Shown piece after piece: positions 9,801 through 22,640 of a DNA stretch of 64,000 bases. The stretch is from contig VUYT01000010.1 of the NCBI GenBank assembly GCA_008802785.1, forward strand, positions 558,001 to 622,000. The letters run 5' to 3'. The stretch comes from Symmetrospora coprosmae (lineage: Eukaryota; Basidiomycota; Cystobasidiomycetes; Symmetrosporaceae). Under the pieces are notes generated by a model that saw only the letters and a list, made by a program, of their open reading frames with translations, was not told the origin of the DNA and made no database searches. The position numbers were made by a program, and so were the translations under genes. Positions within the stretch are counted from its first letter, which is position 1; every line of letters begins with the position of its first letter.

Positions 9801-12800
9801 GATGCAAACAGTTTAGGACTGTGTTTCAAGATATGGTCGGAAGATTTGTGAAGACGAGCAATGGGCAATGCAAGGTGAGGTGAGGTGAGGTGAGGATTGG
9901 AGTGGAGGGGAGTACGAGTAAGGGGCTCAGTCTGAACAGTCAGCAGAACATCTCCCTGGAGCGGAATGACGTCAGCAACCTCCCAGCTCGCCTTCTGGTC
10001 TATGATGGCGCACAGCGAGTAGACGGGCTGGACCTGTATACAAGTGACAGCGTCCAATGGATGTCCTACGAGCACGGCCTTGTCGCCGCCTCCAGAGCCC
10101 CCTAATTAGCATGGCAGCGAGGCGAGAGAGCCTTGAGAGCAGCAGTGCTGGCGTTCAGCAGGAGCCGGCGTCGCGACTCTTTCCACATAATCCAGCGTAT
10201 ATTTTCAAAAGCAGGTTGACGACAGCTGCAGAGCCCCTCTCTGTTGACTGACCTGTCAGGTCAAGTGGGTGTCGGCGGAGGTCCCAACCTCGCTTTCGTC
10301 TCTCGGGCTGCAAAGCGACGGGCCTGCTCATCTGGAGATGAACAATGCTGTATTTCACAGGGAAGCAAAAAGCCAGCTTCTGCGTATACGCATCCTCCGC
10401 ACTCGCTCTTGGTCATCCTGCTTGGATGCATCTGACTGCTGCTGTTGCTACGGCTGCTGCCGCTGCTGCTGCACCACGTCGCGCTGTCTCAGCCAGAGGA
10501 CCGCGCTCGATGACCCACGATCCAAGCGATTGGAGAGACAAGGAGCACAGCGGAGCATCGAACGTGGACGAGATCCGTCGCAGATTCCGCCAGTCCACAT
10601 CGCACATTCAGATATTGGCTGGGATTTGCGCTGATCCCCCGACAACGCCGAGATTGCAGCGGGTCGACACCGTCCAACGCCGGTCCTCCGACACGGATGA
10701 GAGCGGGCCCCTGACAGCAGCGCCCACCTGCATCTCCAGTTGCAATGGCTGACCCTGCCCATCTCGTCGTTCATACCGGGTCTTTGCAGTGCACAGGGAG
10801 CACCTGGGCCTGCCATCCATCCTTGCCCCCGGACGTGCCCGCCCTGCCTTCTCTCTCGGACCGCCTGCCAAATGCGGCATTAGCGAGAGACCTCGTCAAC
10901 AGCGAAAGAAGGCAAGCGCACCCGCTCGAAACACAGCCGCAACAGGCCTGCCAATGAGCGATACGTCATTGTTGTCGTCGTCAAGCCCAGGAAGGCCATG
11001 TTGACATGCCCAAATGCAGGGCTCCAGAGGCCGTCAAGGACCTCCGCCCAGCGGGCGTCCTCCGGCCGTCGACACCGGTCGCTTGCCCGCTGCTCGACGT
11101 GCGTCATCGACTAGGCCACAACAGTGCTCTGACTGATCTGGAAAGCGTGGCCTCTTTGGACCTCTGAAGGCGGCCACGAGCGGTCCGGACCTTTGATCCA
11201 AGAGGGCGACGTGGCCGAGCACGGATGTGTACTAGCAGCATGAGCCGCTTTGCTGGGCCAATGCAGCTGTCCATGGCCGCGCCTCGTTGCTGCTGGCCAG
11301 CTTAAAGACACTGACGTTCGCGCGCACGAGGCTGCACTGCCAGATCCTGGTCGGACTGAAGGAAGCGAGATTGTCCGGGCGCCCGAGATGGAGCAGAGCT
11401 GCTCGATGCGTGCTAGGGCCTCATTGTCGCTTAGAGTTCCTATGGCCTCGGACACGCAGAGCGCGGAAACACGCATGGCTATCGAGACACTGCGCGCAGA
11501 TACACCTACCTTGTTCCGTCCATGCAAGCAGCTCGCCCTGCTCGAGCTCATCAGCGACGCAGAACTACAGCGCTGCTCCTTGACTCTCCTTCTGACACGT
11601 ACCAACGAACGTATCGTCTATCGCTTGAACACCTGAATAAGTCCTATCGAGCGGACCGGAGCAGCACAGCAAGCCCCACTGGGACAGCGCCTTTCGGAGA
11701 TCGTCCACCGCGTAAAGACCCACCGAGAGAATAGCAAAGGATCAAGCACCGTATACGTAGCCAGCGAGTGTGAGTCAACTGCAGTTTCAGTCTCGTCGAT
11801 TCTCCCTTGCGCGGAGCGTGGTTATCTAGGCACAGAGTCGTTAATGCAGGCTCTGCTTCCTGGTCCCTAGCGTCGGCTCTCCATCGGAACCCTAAAGCCA
11901 GCGACAGCCGCCGCAGAGCATCGGAGAGCGCGACTTCGTTAATCTCTGGGAGGAAGAGCAGCTCCTGCATCCATCTCAAACTCCTACTTCTACCTGTTCG
12001 ATAGTACAGCAGCGAAGAGCCCACCGTTGTCCACTTGTGCATCGGACATCCTCCGGTCACTCCATTTCGCGCGATCTCGCCCACCCTCGTGCTCTGTACC
12101 TGAAAGAGGACGCGCAAAGTCTCCAGCATTCCAGAGGAGCACCTACCACAACTCGACGCGTTGAAAGCACATCAGGCAAAGGGTGACACAACAGAGGAAC
12201 GCCAGCCAGCATCGCCAAAGGAACAACGCGTCCGACAATTTGATTAGACTGCGCAAGGGTCTAGTCAATCACATTCGAACCTTGCCTCGTGGCGGCCACA
12301 TCAGCAGCAGAGCAAAGCGTGAGTCCCGGTCCGGTTCCATACCTCGGACTGTGTACGCGTGCACGTCCTCCCATATCACCCCTCTTTCACCTCTGTCGTC
12401 ATTGCATTCCACTGCTTGCACGTCAGCTGTGCGCAGTGTCGCACCGCTTGCCGACTCCGGTAATCCCGGAGGACCGGCGCGGTCGGTGGCCCTCTTTCAG
12501 GCACAGAAAGCTGTCTCTGAGCGAGCGCGTCGACGGGAGTGCGAGACAGGCACGCTTGTTCTGTCAGACTCGCGAGCCCAGTGCGCGAACACCGCGACAA
12601 GGGCATGACATGTGAAGGGGGTTCCACAGTGGACATCAGCGAGCAGCAGCAGCGAGGTGCAACACGAGGCGCAAATGCCTGACTCTGCATTTCACTTCTT
12701 CCCTTCCAGCGCCAAACCCTCGACACGCTTCCAGACCCACCGCCCCCAATCCGCATCAACGCAGCAGCCATCTCATCTGCTCTACTACTCCTCCTCCTCT

Positions 12801-13179
12801 TCTCCTTCCTCTCTCTACCTCAATTTAACCATCATCATATAGTCACTGTCGTTTGACTGCCCCTTTCCACATCTGGTGCTTCGTCTCCTTCGCCTGCCCT
12901 CTGCCCCGCCGCCGCCAGCCACCCCGAGGCCCACCCCTCCCCATAAACGGCAGCACCACCACCGACGAGACCCGCCAGATAGAAGCAGCAGCAGCAGCAG
13001 CGACGAGCATCGATATAAATCATCTAGGAGCATCTCCAAGTCGCTCCTTCTCTCCCGTTCACTATCATCTTTCATCATCAGCACTCGGAGCTCATTGCCT
13101 GAAACTCGATCGCGTAAGCAAGCGACACGCGTCTCCACCACCACCCTCACTCAGAAGCACAACAGCAGCAGCAGCCATC
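9801..13179. other. Long region without a supported gene, upstream of the cyclin
   Basis: 3.4 kb in which every open frame is short, lacks family motifs and is matched by equally open frames on the other strand, as expected in GC-rich DNA. It includes a short AGGTG repeat (9873-9895), a CTG-rich patch (about 10437-10475) and a pyrimidine-rich stretch before the cyclin (about 12780-12830). It may hold long promoters or leaders, a noncoding RNA or a fast-evolving gene; I cannot tell. Confidence 0.5.
9873..9895. repeat. AGGTG pentamer microsatellite
   Basis: Four and a half tandem copies of AGGTG, shortly upstream of the dehydrogenase start codon on its transcribed side. Likely a simple repeat in its promoter or leader. 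Confidence 0.85.
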
Positions 13180-14295
13180 ATGTCTACCTCATACACTTCC
13201 TCTTCTTCTTCGTCTGAGGCATCGACATCATACGCTCCTTCCATGACTCGGAGACACCCTGCCTCGCTCCTGCCAAAGTTCATGCACCACCCCGCGCTCC
13301 TCGAGCTCGTCCGGTCACCCGTCACGGCAGAGATGATCTGTAAGTTTCCAACAATTGAGCACATCAGCAATGAACCGTTCAAAACGCTAACTTCCCTTGC
13401 TTTGCACATCCTCACAGCTCACATTGCCGCTAAGGCCTGCCAGGTCATCCAGTGCGGACCCTCGACGCCAACGGCCCTCCCTTCGCCACCTTCGACGCCT
13501 ACCAAGCAGTCCTTCAACACAGCACCCGTAGTCCAGGCTGTCGACCCTGCCCTCCCTTCGCTCGAGGCCTTCATCACCATCCTGGTGCAGAAGAGCAACG
13601 TCCAGGTCCCCACCCTCCTGGTCACCCTCGTCTACCTCGAGCGCCTGCGCACGCGTCTCCCGCCAGCAGCAAAGGGCATGTCGTGCACGCGGCACCGGGT
13701 CTTCCTTGCAACGCTCATTGTCGCGGCAAAGTACCTCAACGACTCGTCGCCCAAGAACAAGCACTGGACCAAGTACGCCGCGCTGTTCAGCCAGGCAGAG
13801 TGCAACCTCATGGAGTGCCAGCTCCTCTACCTCCTCGACTACGATCTCCGCATCGAGGAGAGCGAGCTGCTCGAGCACTTTGCGCCCTTCCTCACCTACG
13901 GCGGTCCCGCCGCATCAATTGCGCCGCGCAAGCAGTCGGCACCTGCAGCCGTCACCCTTCCCGCTACTCCGAGCCCGGCCTCGCGCCTGCGCGACCGCCG
14001 CACCCCATCACTCGAGAGCGTCAACTCAAACTCCTCCGGGTCCGATTCGAGCAGCTCTCCGGGCCAGCCGCGGACACCTCTCGACGAGATGGTGGTCGTC
14101 CGCCCTTCCCTCGCCGCCATCAACACCAAGCACGCCCAGCTGTCCTACTCCAAGGGCCTCCCTACCCCAGAACCCTCTCCCGTTGCACCATCTGCCACGA
14201 GCCGCCGTCATCGCATCGGAAAGTACTTCCGCTCGCGTAGCATCGATGCCGCCATGGCCGGCAATGGGAGCGAAGGCGTCGCCATGATCCACTAG
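13180..14295 (+). CDS. Pcl1/2-type Pho85 cyclin
   Basis: A PHO80/PCL-class cyclin of about 345 residues that should activate a Pho85-like cyclin-dependent kinase. Two exons: 13180-13339 and 13418-14295, joined to read [20 protein letters not shown], the typical start of the Pcl cyclin box. The box continues with [76 protein letters not shown] and [20 protein letters not shown]. The C-terminal third is Ser/Pro-rich with many Ser/Thr-Pro sites (for example [16 protein letters not shown]), likely kinase targets. An in-frame GTG and sequence upstream of 13180 are open, but ATG 13180 fits the short Ser-rich N-terminus. The region before it is pyrimidine-rich and may be a long leader. Confidence 0.88.
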   Translation: MSTSYTSSSSSSEASTSYAPSMTRRHPASLLPKFMHHPALLELVRSPVTAEMICKFPTIEHISNEPFKTLTSLALHILTAHIAAKACQVIQCGPSTPTALPSPPSTPTKQSFNTAPVVQAVDPALPSLEAFITILVQKSNVQVPTLLVTLVYLERLRTRLPPAAKGMSCTRHRVFLATLIVAAKYLNDSSPKNKHWTKYAALFSQAECNLMECQLLYLLDYDLRIEESELLEHFAPFLTYGGPAASIAPRKQSAPAAVTLPATPSPASRLRDRRTPSLESVNSNSSGSDSSSSPGQPRTPLDEMVVVRPSLAAINTKHAQLSYSKGLPTPEPSPVAPSATSRRHRIGKYFRSRSIDAAMAGNGSEGVAMIH

Positions 14296-14771
14296 GATCG
14301 CTTTCCAGTAGCACTCAAGGAAGCAGGGTCCAGGAGACAGCAGGCCTCTCTCCTCCCCTTCTCTCCTAGCTGGAACGGCCTCACCATCGTTTCAGTCTTT
14401 TTCACACGTTTCTCTCGGGGGCGCTCTCGGTTCTGGGCGGTATATCAAGCGGCAGGGCGGTGGTAGTAGGGGGATGAAGCGGGCAGTTTGCAGTTGCTCA
14501 GTAGATGTTCTCTGTCGTTGACGCTATTGGATATAGTCCTGGTCAAAAGCACTCTTAGATGGCAGCATGCACTCCCTCATGTATCGGTACGCGATGCTTT
14601 CTATTGGCATGGACGCAAAGAAGCACTTCATCACTATCATCTCTCTGCTCCTATTGCTTCCTGCTGTGGCGCTGCCTCATCCTCGCGCGCCGCTTGACGC
14701 GAGGGGCCCTTGCGCTCCTGCCTGCCGTCTGCTTTGACAGGGAGGGGCACCAGTCAGAGGGAAAGGAGTCG
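14296..14771. other. Intergenic, cyclin 3' end to GSKIP-domain gene
   Basis: 476 bp. It contains an in-frame upstream ATG (14559) that would add 71 Leu/Arg/Cys-rich residues to the next protein; I do not favour it. Otherwise probably 3'UTR and promoter. Confidence 0.45.
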
Positions 14772-15373
14772 ATGGCGCTCGAACCTCCGGCTGTGCCTAC
14801 GAGCGACTTCTTCGCAGACGAGCTTGGCCGCGCCCTTGCAGAGTGCGGGTTCGGTATCCTCAGCTGGGAGGTTGACGCGGTCGCATCAGGCGCAGGAAGC
14901 GGTGAACTCGGAGTTGCACAGGCGACGGCAAAGGTGTGCCTCATCCCCAATGAGGACAAGCAGCCAGAGACGGTATTGTGCAAGACTGTGCAGAAGAACA
15001 TCGGTGTACGATTGACCATCGCTGGCTACCAGGTGAGTCCGGTGCGCGTGGCCGGAAAGTGGGGAGACGGATGGAGCGATCTCTCTTTCACGCATGCGGA
15101 AAGCGCTGCAGTCGCTGATAGCTTGGAGACCTCATCTTTGCCTTCCATGCTCATTCGTCCCAACAGGTCATTGCGGAGGAAATGGTCAACCTCGGAACGG
15201 GCGCCGTCTCGTCGACGGCAACGCCATCGCGCAACTTCGAGACGCTCGATGATTTGCTTGTGGAAGTCAGCCCCGTGTTTGCCGACAGACGGACCAAGCT
15301 GCTCTTCAGCAAGCTCGAGGATCTCGCCAGTCGCCCGAACCGCTGGGCGGAGGTTGAGGACGACGTTGCCTAG
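14772..15373 (+). CDS. GSKIP-domain protein
   Basis: A small protein of about 155 residues in two exons (14772-15032, 15167-15373). The C-terminal two-thirds fit the GSKIP fold known from GSK3-beta-interacting protein and from the N-terminal region of CLU/TIF31 proteins: VRLTIAGYQ|VIAEEMVNL for the paired strands, then the diagnostic NFETLDDLLVEVSP (consensus 'yETl..LL...Sp') and RRTKLLFSKLEDLA. The N-terminus (FFADELGRALAECGFGI) looks helical. No signal peptide or membrane segment. A role as a kinase or scaffold partner is inferred from animal GSKIP; the fungal function is unknown. An in-frame ATG at 14559 is a less likely start. Confidence 0.7.
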
Positions 15374-15771
15374 GCTCCGTCACCGAACGCCCAGCTGCTA
15401 CTTACGTCCTAATCCGCGGAAAGCCGGTCACTGCGGCCGTGGCCTGAGACCGCTGCAGCCTTCCTGCACACCACCTGCACGCTATCGCTATGTCGAGATC
15501 TCCACGGCGGGATCGGCTTGATGCACCAGCAATGTGCCCTGCGCCCACAGCTGCAGCGCAGAAACCCACCATGTTTGCGCTTTCAGCCCGAGCTCAGACT
15601 ACACTGCATATTCCAGCCTATCTCGTCGCCATCAGGCGTTCTGATGTAACGTGAGGAGAACAGGGGTATGTACCCGAAGACCTCATGCCATGGCAGGCGC
15701 GCTAGTCTACAACAGCACGATGGTATACCAAGCTGGCGGAGAGAACCATTATAGCCAGACGTAGAGTCGAG
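15374..15771. other. Convergent 3' intergenic region
   Basis: 398 bp between the stop codons of two convergent genes. I see nothing beyond likely 3'UTRs. Confidence 0.5.
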
Positions 15772-16925
15772 CTATTCCTCTTCTGGCTTGAGGACCCTGC
15801 TCTTGAGGATCTTGATCTCTTCCAGGGGTCTGCGAGCACCACGTAGCGATCCGTCAGCTCGGACCTCAAGAATGCAAGGACCTCGGGTCTGACTTACTTA
15901 TCCTGCTGATTCGTCCGCACGGCTCCCAGCCGTTCAACGACGCGCATGCCACTCGCGATCCGCCCAAAGATGGTGTGCTTGCCTGTGAGTGCGAAATCCG
16001 ACTACCTCAGCTCTCGAACGGACATGGTGGGATTGTTGGCATCGACCTCGGCTCACCGTCGAGATGCGGCGTTGGGGCCAACGTGATGAAGAATTGGCTG
16101 CCATTCGTGTTGGGCCCGGAATTGGCCATAGCTAGGATGCCTGCGCCCGTGAAGCGCAGCTCGGAGTTCTTGGGAGACAGGGTGAGCGGGATCGCGTGGC
16201 TCGGACGTCGAAAGCGCATGTTAGCCTCACAAATTCGTCTGCGAACTTGCCGCCTGTTCCGAGAAGGCTTGATGTCAGCATCGTGCAGGGAGGGCAGACT
16301 GTCTACAGATCTAGAGGCGTCGCACCGAAGACGCTCGTGCCGCCTCGGCCTGTTCCTGTTGGGTCTCCGCCTCTGTGCACCGGACAACCGTCAATTCCAA
16401 ATCGCTCCTTAGTACCGTCGTGGAAGAAGAGCTTCTGCTCACTGAATCATGAAGTCTGGCGTGTGCACAAGGTCAGTAAGGTCAACCTTTGCCGAACTTT
16501 CGTACCCTTCGATTAGAAAGGCCGACTAACCCGGAATGACGCGGTGAAAGATGGTTCCCGAGTAGTAGCCCCTCTTTGCGAGCTCGTAAAAGTTTTGGCA
16601 TGTCTGTGAGTACAAGAACGTAGATATCGGAGGTGAGCTCCCTTATTGGCAAACGCGTTTACCTCGCTTCCTACGATCCGAACGCACCTTGGGCGCATGG
16701 TCCCAGTACAGCTCGACGACAACCTGACTGAGTGCGAGGCGCGAAGGAAGCATTAGCTGACGCTCCTTGCTATCGTACGGTGTGTGTGTGCCAGGCGAAC
16801 CCCATCCCGGTCTCGAGAACGGCATTTCCTGGAGGAGCGAATTCACGGGACAGACAGCCCAATCCGTCAGCCGTCGGTGCTCCAGCGGCCCTCTCCTCCG
16901 AGTTCGACCCACCTCGTTCTGCCAT
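15772..16925 (-). CDS. PPIL1-type cyclophilin (peptidyl-prolyl isomerase, spliceosome-associated family)
   Basis: A single-domain cyclophilin catalysing Xaa-Pro isomerisation. The minus-strand exons join to read [62 protein letters not shown], then [52 protein letters not shown] and a C-terminus ending LKPEEE. The active-site Arg (FHRVIP), Gln (DFMIQ), Phe/Met (NGSQFF) and His (DGKHTIFG) are all present. The [10 protein letters not shown] spacing and short VVVELYW start match PPIL1/Cyp, which sits in the spliceosome in animals. There are at least six introns for about 190 codons, one exon coding only DFMIQ. The start at 16925 (MAERGGS) gives a short disordered leader. The gene is divergent from the ArAE transporter. 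Confidence 0.87.
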
Positions 16926-17124
16926 GGTGTGCAATTACGACGTGTCTCGAGAAGCTTGCGGTCGGTCAGGACGAACGCCTGGAGAGCACGCCGTCTGCTG
17001 AAGAGCCATCGCGAAACACGTGACTCTTGGCCAGGGCAGGGGCTCTCTAAGGAGGTTACCGCGACGACCTTTGTCTCCCTCTGCCTGCCTCGGTCGATGC
17101 TGAGCAGCACTGTCAGAGGGTGAG

Positions 17125-20100
17125 ATGGTGCGAGTGTCTGCATCAGATATCAGACCAGCTCGAGGCGATGGCGGCCTGCTGCGCGGTGGGGATGGGGGTG
17201 CAGCAACGGGTGCACGGTCCAAGTCCACCGATGGTCGCTACTCGCACAGAGCCAGCTCCCCTTCAAGGCGAGGCAATGGCAGTGACAACGAAGAAGGACA
17301 AGAAGCCACCTCGAGGTATGGCAGAGGCATCATCAGTCCGGCTACCGTCGTCCACCTCAAGTCGGTGCTGGGGCGGGCCGCAGACAGGGCTCAGGACAGG
17401 ACCGTGTCCAACTCGGCCAGTCTCGGACGGAACAGCGCAGCCTTCCTCGACGACGAGTGGAACAGGGTCAGGCCAGGGCATGCTGCATACACGCCTGGCG
17501 TAGGAGGCCAGCACGGAGTCGCTGCGAGCGAGGCGAGCAACATCGGAGCTGCAGACGCCCCTGGTCCCGGTCCAAGTGGCGAAAACAGGCCCCTCTCGGG
17601 CTACTTTGGAGACCACAACGCCAGAGGCAGATCTAGCACTGCCGGAAACGCGCCTCAGAACAGCAGCGAGACCTTTCTCTCCCCGCACATAATCTCGCAG
17701 GAACCTGGCTCGTACGTCACTTCCCCTTCGCCACTCGCAGGCGGGGCCACAGGAGGTGTGGATGCCGCGCAGGCACCTGCCGCAGACGAGGAGTACTACA
17801 CCTCGGACGACTCGCACTCTGGCGACGAATACGCGCACCTCAACAAGCGGAGGAGGGAGCGCAAGCAGCAACAGAGGCAACGCAAGACCAGCGGGTCTGG
17901 TGTCAACGACGGGAAAGCAGGGCCTCCACCTTCTGGCACATCATCCTCCTTCTTTGCACCGCGCTCTCCCGTCGTACCACCACCGCGCTCACCCAGTCTC
18001 GCCGCAAAGCGCGATGCAGGCGCCAACGCGGAATTGGGCACTACCCAGGCCGACTCGCGCTTCCAGCGCTTCCTGGACCTCTTCCGTCTGCCAGATCTGA
18101 CAGCGCAGCAGCGCGGCGTCCTCAAGTGCTCTATCGCGTACTTCATCGCGACGCTCTTCACGTTTGTCCCTTTCCTGTCGGACCTCTTCGCAGCGCCGTT
18201 CGAGCTCGAAGGCAATCCGGTCGCAGGCGCGCACGTCATTGCGACCGTTGCGACGTACTACAACCCGGCGAAGACCCTCGGCAGCATGTTTGAGGCCGAC
18301 ATCTTTATGCTTTGGGCAAGCTCCTTCGCCCTCATCGCTTGCCTCGGCACCATGGGCTCAGCGTACATACTCGAGGACGCAGGGCATCACAAGACATCGC
18401 ACCTCGTGGTCGTCTGGATCTGGCTGGTCGGTGCGATGGGCCTGGTCGCTTGGATGAAGGCCAAGATGAGCAACGCTCAATTTGGATCAGTAAGTGCGGG
18501 GAATGTGACCTGAGCGCTCGCAGACGAGGCTAAGCCTTTGCCTCTCAGGCTTGCTCGATGGTCGCTCTGATCCTGTAAGTCGTTGATGTCCGTACATGAG
18601 GGCGCCGCAGGAGTACCCATTGACTCACCGAGGCCTCTCTTAGAACGTCCGTCATCTGCAAGGAAGGCAGCATCCATGCAGGTGTCTTCCAGCTCCAGAC
18701 CATCTCGCAGACGTTTGCCACCGTCTTCCTGGGCACGTTAATCTCCAATGTGGTGTGCATCTTCGTCTGGAGGGGTTCTGCCACGTCCAAGCTACAGTTG
18801 AGTCCCAGAATGCACATGCTTGCAATCGTGCCTGAAGCTGACTCTGTCGGTTGTCAGGGGCGACATCAACAAGACATTGGAGAGTTTCTCGACTCTGCTG
18901 GATCTGCTGTGCCACTCTTTCCTGAACGAGGATACGCGAGTCTCATTCTGCTGGCAGAGCAGCCTCTTTGTGCGTTGACGCTGATATGCTTTCCTCGCTC
19001 AGACCCATCTCGGACGAGATTTTGAGGAAGTCCATCGACGCCCACAGAGCCTCCTTCACAGCACTCAAGACGTCGTTGGGTGCAGCCAAGCTGGAGCTTT
19101 GGGATTATCGCATTCAGCGGACTATGACGAACTACGACCAGATCGTTGCGTCCATGAATCGTCTCGCTCAGCACTTGACAGGCGTCCGAAGCGCCGTCAT
19201 CATGGAGCGCGAGTTGGACGTATTTCGGGATCAGCAGGCTCATGAGCGGAAGCGGTCTCAGCTGGGCAGCGAGATCGATACGGAGCAGAAGATGGGCACC
19301 GAAGGTGACAATGACATTATGGCGACGTTTCAGCAGCATGTGGGACCGAGTTTGCGGACGCTCGGGGCAAGTCGGCCGTGGCATAGCGGTGCGGGACGCT
19401 GCTCGGCTGTTCTGATACTCTTCATCTTCTGCAGGCTACGCTCCGACAGTCGCTCCGTGATGTGCGCACATCATTCGTACAGTCCCGAGCGGGCGAGAAG
19501 AGCAGTGCTGCTGCGCAATCAGGCGATGTCGAAACGCACGCCAATGGATTTGGTGGTCCAGGAGCCGCCTCTAGCTATGACGGTCTGGAGCGCATGAAGC
19601 AAGGGCTCGATAGCGCACTTTCGGCCTACAAGACAGCACATACGAAGTCCATCAAGCGGCTCTACCGCCACTACCCCTCGAACCTGTCCGACGAGCAGGA
19701 CTTCCTGCAGAGCCGCTCGCATCCACAGCTCGACAATAGGCCCAACGAGGAGGTATTCCTCATCTATCACTTCTGCTATAACATCGAGGAGTTCGCTAGC
19801 GAGCAGATGAAGCTCATCGATGCCTTTCGTGCGGTTCATGACGAGGAGCGCAGTCTCGAAGCGGAGAACAAGAGCTACCGGGACAAGTTCAGAACCTGGG
19901 CGGCATGGGTCCAGGCGCTTGACGTGGGAAACTGGTGGGGCGAGCACACACAGCACGTTGGCAAGACGCACCGCTGGGCGACCCTAAAGAGCAAGCTAGG
20001 TACACGGCACTATACGGGAGGCGTCTTGCAGCCCGGATGTACGTCCGCTGATGGCGTCTTATTTACCGCATGCTTCAACAGTGCAACTCATGCCACTCTC

Positions 20101-22153
20101 CAGCGACAAGGCTCCCTCTCCATTCCCAGCCGTGGACGACAAGGCGGTCACGTCGCACAGCGCTGCACAGGAAGCTCGGCGTGATGTCATGACCCGGCTT
20201 AGACGGAGGATCTGGCGCTTTGGCCTCGCTATCAAGAAGCCCGATGTGCTATATGCTGTCAAGGCGGGCCTGGGCTGTGGCGTCATGGGTGCCTTTGCTT
20301 TCGACCATCGCACGAGGCCGACTTTCGTGGAATATTCCGGCAACTGGGCGATGCTGTCGTACATGTGGGTCGCTCAATCTACCGGGTCGCCCGGGATCTT
20401 GGGAGGGCTGGCACTGAAGCTGCTATTCACAGGGTCGTCGTCTCCACTACGATCGGTGCGACCAATTTCAATGCCTTTTTCAGGATTGCGGGAACCATCC
20501 TCGGCGCCGCTACAGCAACGGTGGCCTGGTTCGTCATGTTCGGCCATCCGGTCCTGCTCTGCAGTGAGTAGTCCGGTATTCTTGTCGCCCTCCGCCTGAA
20601 AAACTGAGCGCTGATTTTCCACCATTATCGGCTAGTCTTTTCGTTCCTGTTCTCGATTCCGTGCTTCTGGGTTATCGCTACACGACCAAAGTTTGCTACC
20701 AGCGGGCGTTTCGTCCTAGTACGTACAGGACCGTCCTTACACGGAGACTATTCTCTGGTCAAGCTAACGCATTGGTTTCCAGCTGTCATACAATCTCACT
20801 GCACTGTACGCATACAAGTGAGTGCTGCTCGGCTACCAGTATGGCTAAGATCGGCTGAAAACAGCTGACATGATTCTCTCCCTTGGCGTAGCGTGCGCGA
20901 CACGAATTACGATGTCGAGGAGATTGCCTTCCACCGCACTGTAGCTGTGACTGCTGGTACGTTATGGGGTTTGTTCGTGACTCGCTACATTTTCCCCTTC
21001 GAAGCTCGTCGAGAGCTGCGGGACGGTATATCAGAGTAAGCGGCGTGTCACTTCTACGCGAATCCGAACGCGAAAGTGTGATTTGAAAGCTGCGATTCCC
21101 TGACGCCGGCCTCAACATCGCCCCGATCCACAGGCTCCTGCTCCAAATGGGCTATTTCTACCAGAAGCTAGTGGAGCATGTTTCCCTGGAGCACCCGCCG
21201 GGCGACGCGATCGATCTGCTGTCACCACAGAATGTGCCTTCCACACCTCACAGCGATCTCGAAGATATCGAGCGTGTTCCGCTACTGCGCAAGACGGCGA
21301 CCCCAGCCGATCCCAACAAGGCTTTCGCAGAGATGGAAATGCACCTTCAGATCTCGCTCATCAAGGTGAGTCAGTCCATCAGTAGCTGTTTGGCCTGCAG
21401 CGTGAGACTGAACCATCGATTCATGCGGAATGACGCAGCTCGGGACCCTCCTCGAACACGCCAGGCATGAGCCCAGGATGAAAGGGCCGTTCCCGGTCGG
21501 ACCTTACGCAAGCGTGCTCCAGACATGCCAGAGGATGCTGGATACGCTGCATTCCATGCGGACTGTAGCGCTCAGGCCAGAATTTGGGAAGGTAGTCCGC
21601 AAGGAGCTGATCCTGCCCAGCAGTCAGGAGCGTCGGGAAGTGACGGGCAAGTGAGTAGAGCCAATCAATGTCTCTGGCGAAGCACTTACATGGCATAGCT
21701 CACACCGACAATCTCTGATCTCACAGCATCCTGCTCTTTCTGAGCCTGCTGGCCAGCGACCTTGCACTCAAGGCGCCTCTGCCGCCGTACCTCCCGCCAG
21801 CTGAGGCATCCCGCCTCCGGCTGATTGCGAAGATATCGACTCTTCCATTGGTCAAGCAGCGCGCTGTGCGAGGGACGTCGGCATTTCTCCTCTACTACAG
21901 CTATGCCCTGCAGGAGAAGGACCTGATTGCCTCGCTCGAGAAGGTCGGCGCTGTCTTTCAGTACCTGTTCGGCGTCATGGGCGACCTCGAGGGCAGCGGT
22001 GCAGGCGTCGAAAGCTTCGAAGAGCTTTTTGTGCAACGTCACAGGCGCGGACTGGGAAGATCCCGAGACGTGAGCATGTCCTCAGCGATGACGAGCCGTG
22101 GTGGCGGGTCCATCAGCGACCAAAGCAGTTTTGAAGGCGAAGGTTCTAAGTAA
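17125..22153 (+). CDS. FUSC/ArAE-family membrane transporter (DUF2421, Bre4-like)
   Basis: A large polytopic membrane protein of the aromatic-acid exporter group: putative ER transporter N-domain (ArAE_2_N) plus FUSC and DUF2421, like fungal Bre4-type proteins. The first 310 residues are disordered and charged. TM bundle 1 follows: GVLKCSIAYFIATLFTFVPF, GAHVIATVATYYNPAKTLGS, FMLWASSFALIACLGTMGSA, LVVVWIWLVGAMGLVAWMKA, SMVALILTSVIC and FATVFLGTLISNVVCIFVW. A long helical cytosolic segment leads to bundle 2: KPDVLYAVKAGLGCGVMGAF, NWAMLSYM, GTILGAATATVAWFVMFGHP, IFSFLFSIPCFWVIA and TAGTLWGLFVTRYIFPFEAR. The C-terminal DUF2421 helices end at 22153. At least ten introns; joins such as FGS|ACSMVALIL|TSVIC keep frame. 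The transported substrate is unknown. Confidence 0.85.
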
Positions 22154-22640
22154 GGAAGTCCGCAATAGAAGTTGGAAGTGTTGTTAGCAGTAAGTAGAAG
22201 TGGCAGTCGCATATCGTCGTCCTGGTCTGCTCAACAGAGAGCTTTTGCTTCGCTCGCTTGAGCTTTGGCCGGTTGGATGAGCGGACGGTCCGCGCGCCTT
22301 GCCCGAAAAGCCCGGTGGCCTTTTCGCCCCTTGTCCTCTTCGCCTTCAAGTGCACCGGACACGATGGGAAGGCTCGCGGAAAGCGCAATGCAGATGGGGA
22401 CAATGCACTGACAGGCTGTGACAATGCGCGGTCCAAAGCGCAGCCTTCGTCCGAACTCACACTTTGATTCGAGAGCGACAGCCTTTGGCAGGGCCGGCGC
22501 CGGCCTTGCGGCACTGCAGCTTTTCGGAAGCCGCAACCCATACTTGACCCCTTGACGTGTCCTTCTCCCGAAGCTCTTCTCCTCTCCATCGCTCAGCTCG
22601 TCTAGCAAACACCACCTCACAGACAGCCATTCCGCACCCG
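22154..22640. other. Intergenic before the BTB gene
   Basis: 487 bp between same-strand genes. An open GTG-initiated extension (22557) of the BTB frame runs through it but lacks an ATG before 22641. Probably 3'UTR plus promoter. Confidence 0.45.

Noticed and set aside
10345-11636. Several 100-160-codon open frames on both strands
   Set aside because: Overlapping, composition-driven frames in GC-rich DNA with no recognised domain, ATG context or splice continuity.
12240-12310. TTCGAA sequence resembling a tRNA T-loop
   Set aside because: The flanking five bases on each side do not pair and no anticodon or acceptor stem can be built.
12853-13179. N-terminal extension of the cyclin from a GTG codon
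   Set aside because: Non-ATG start, low-complexity sequence; ATG 13180 is the first suitable start.
13452-14287. Alternative plus- and minus-strand frames over the cyclin coding region
   Set aside because: They overlap the well-supported cyclin box and have shadow-type Arg/Ser/Pro composition.
14559-14771. Upstream in-frame ATG for the GSKIP-domain protein
   Set aside because: The added 71 residues are Leu/Arg/Cys-rich without family similarity and run into the likely 3' region of the cyclin gene; kept only as an alternative.
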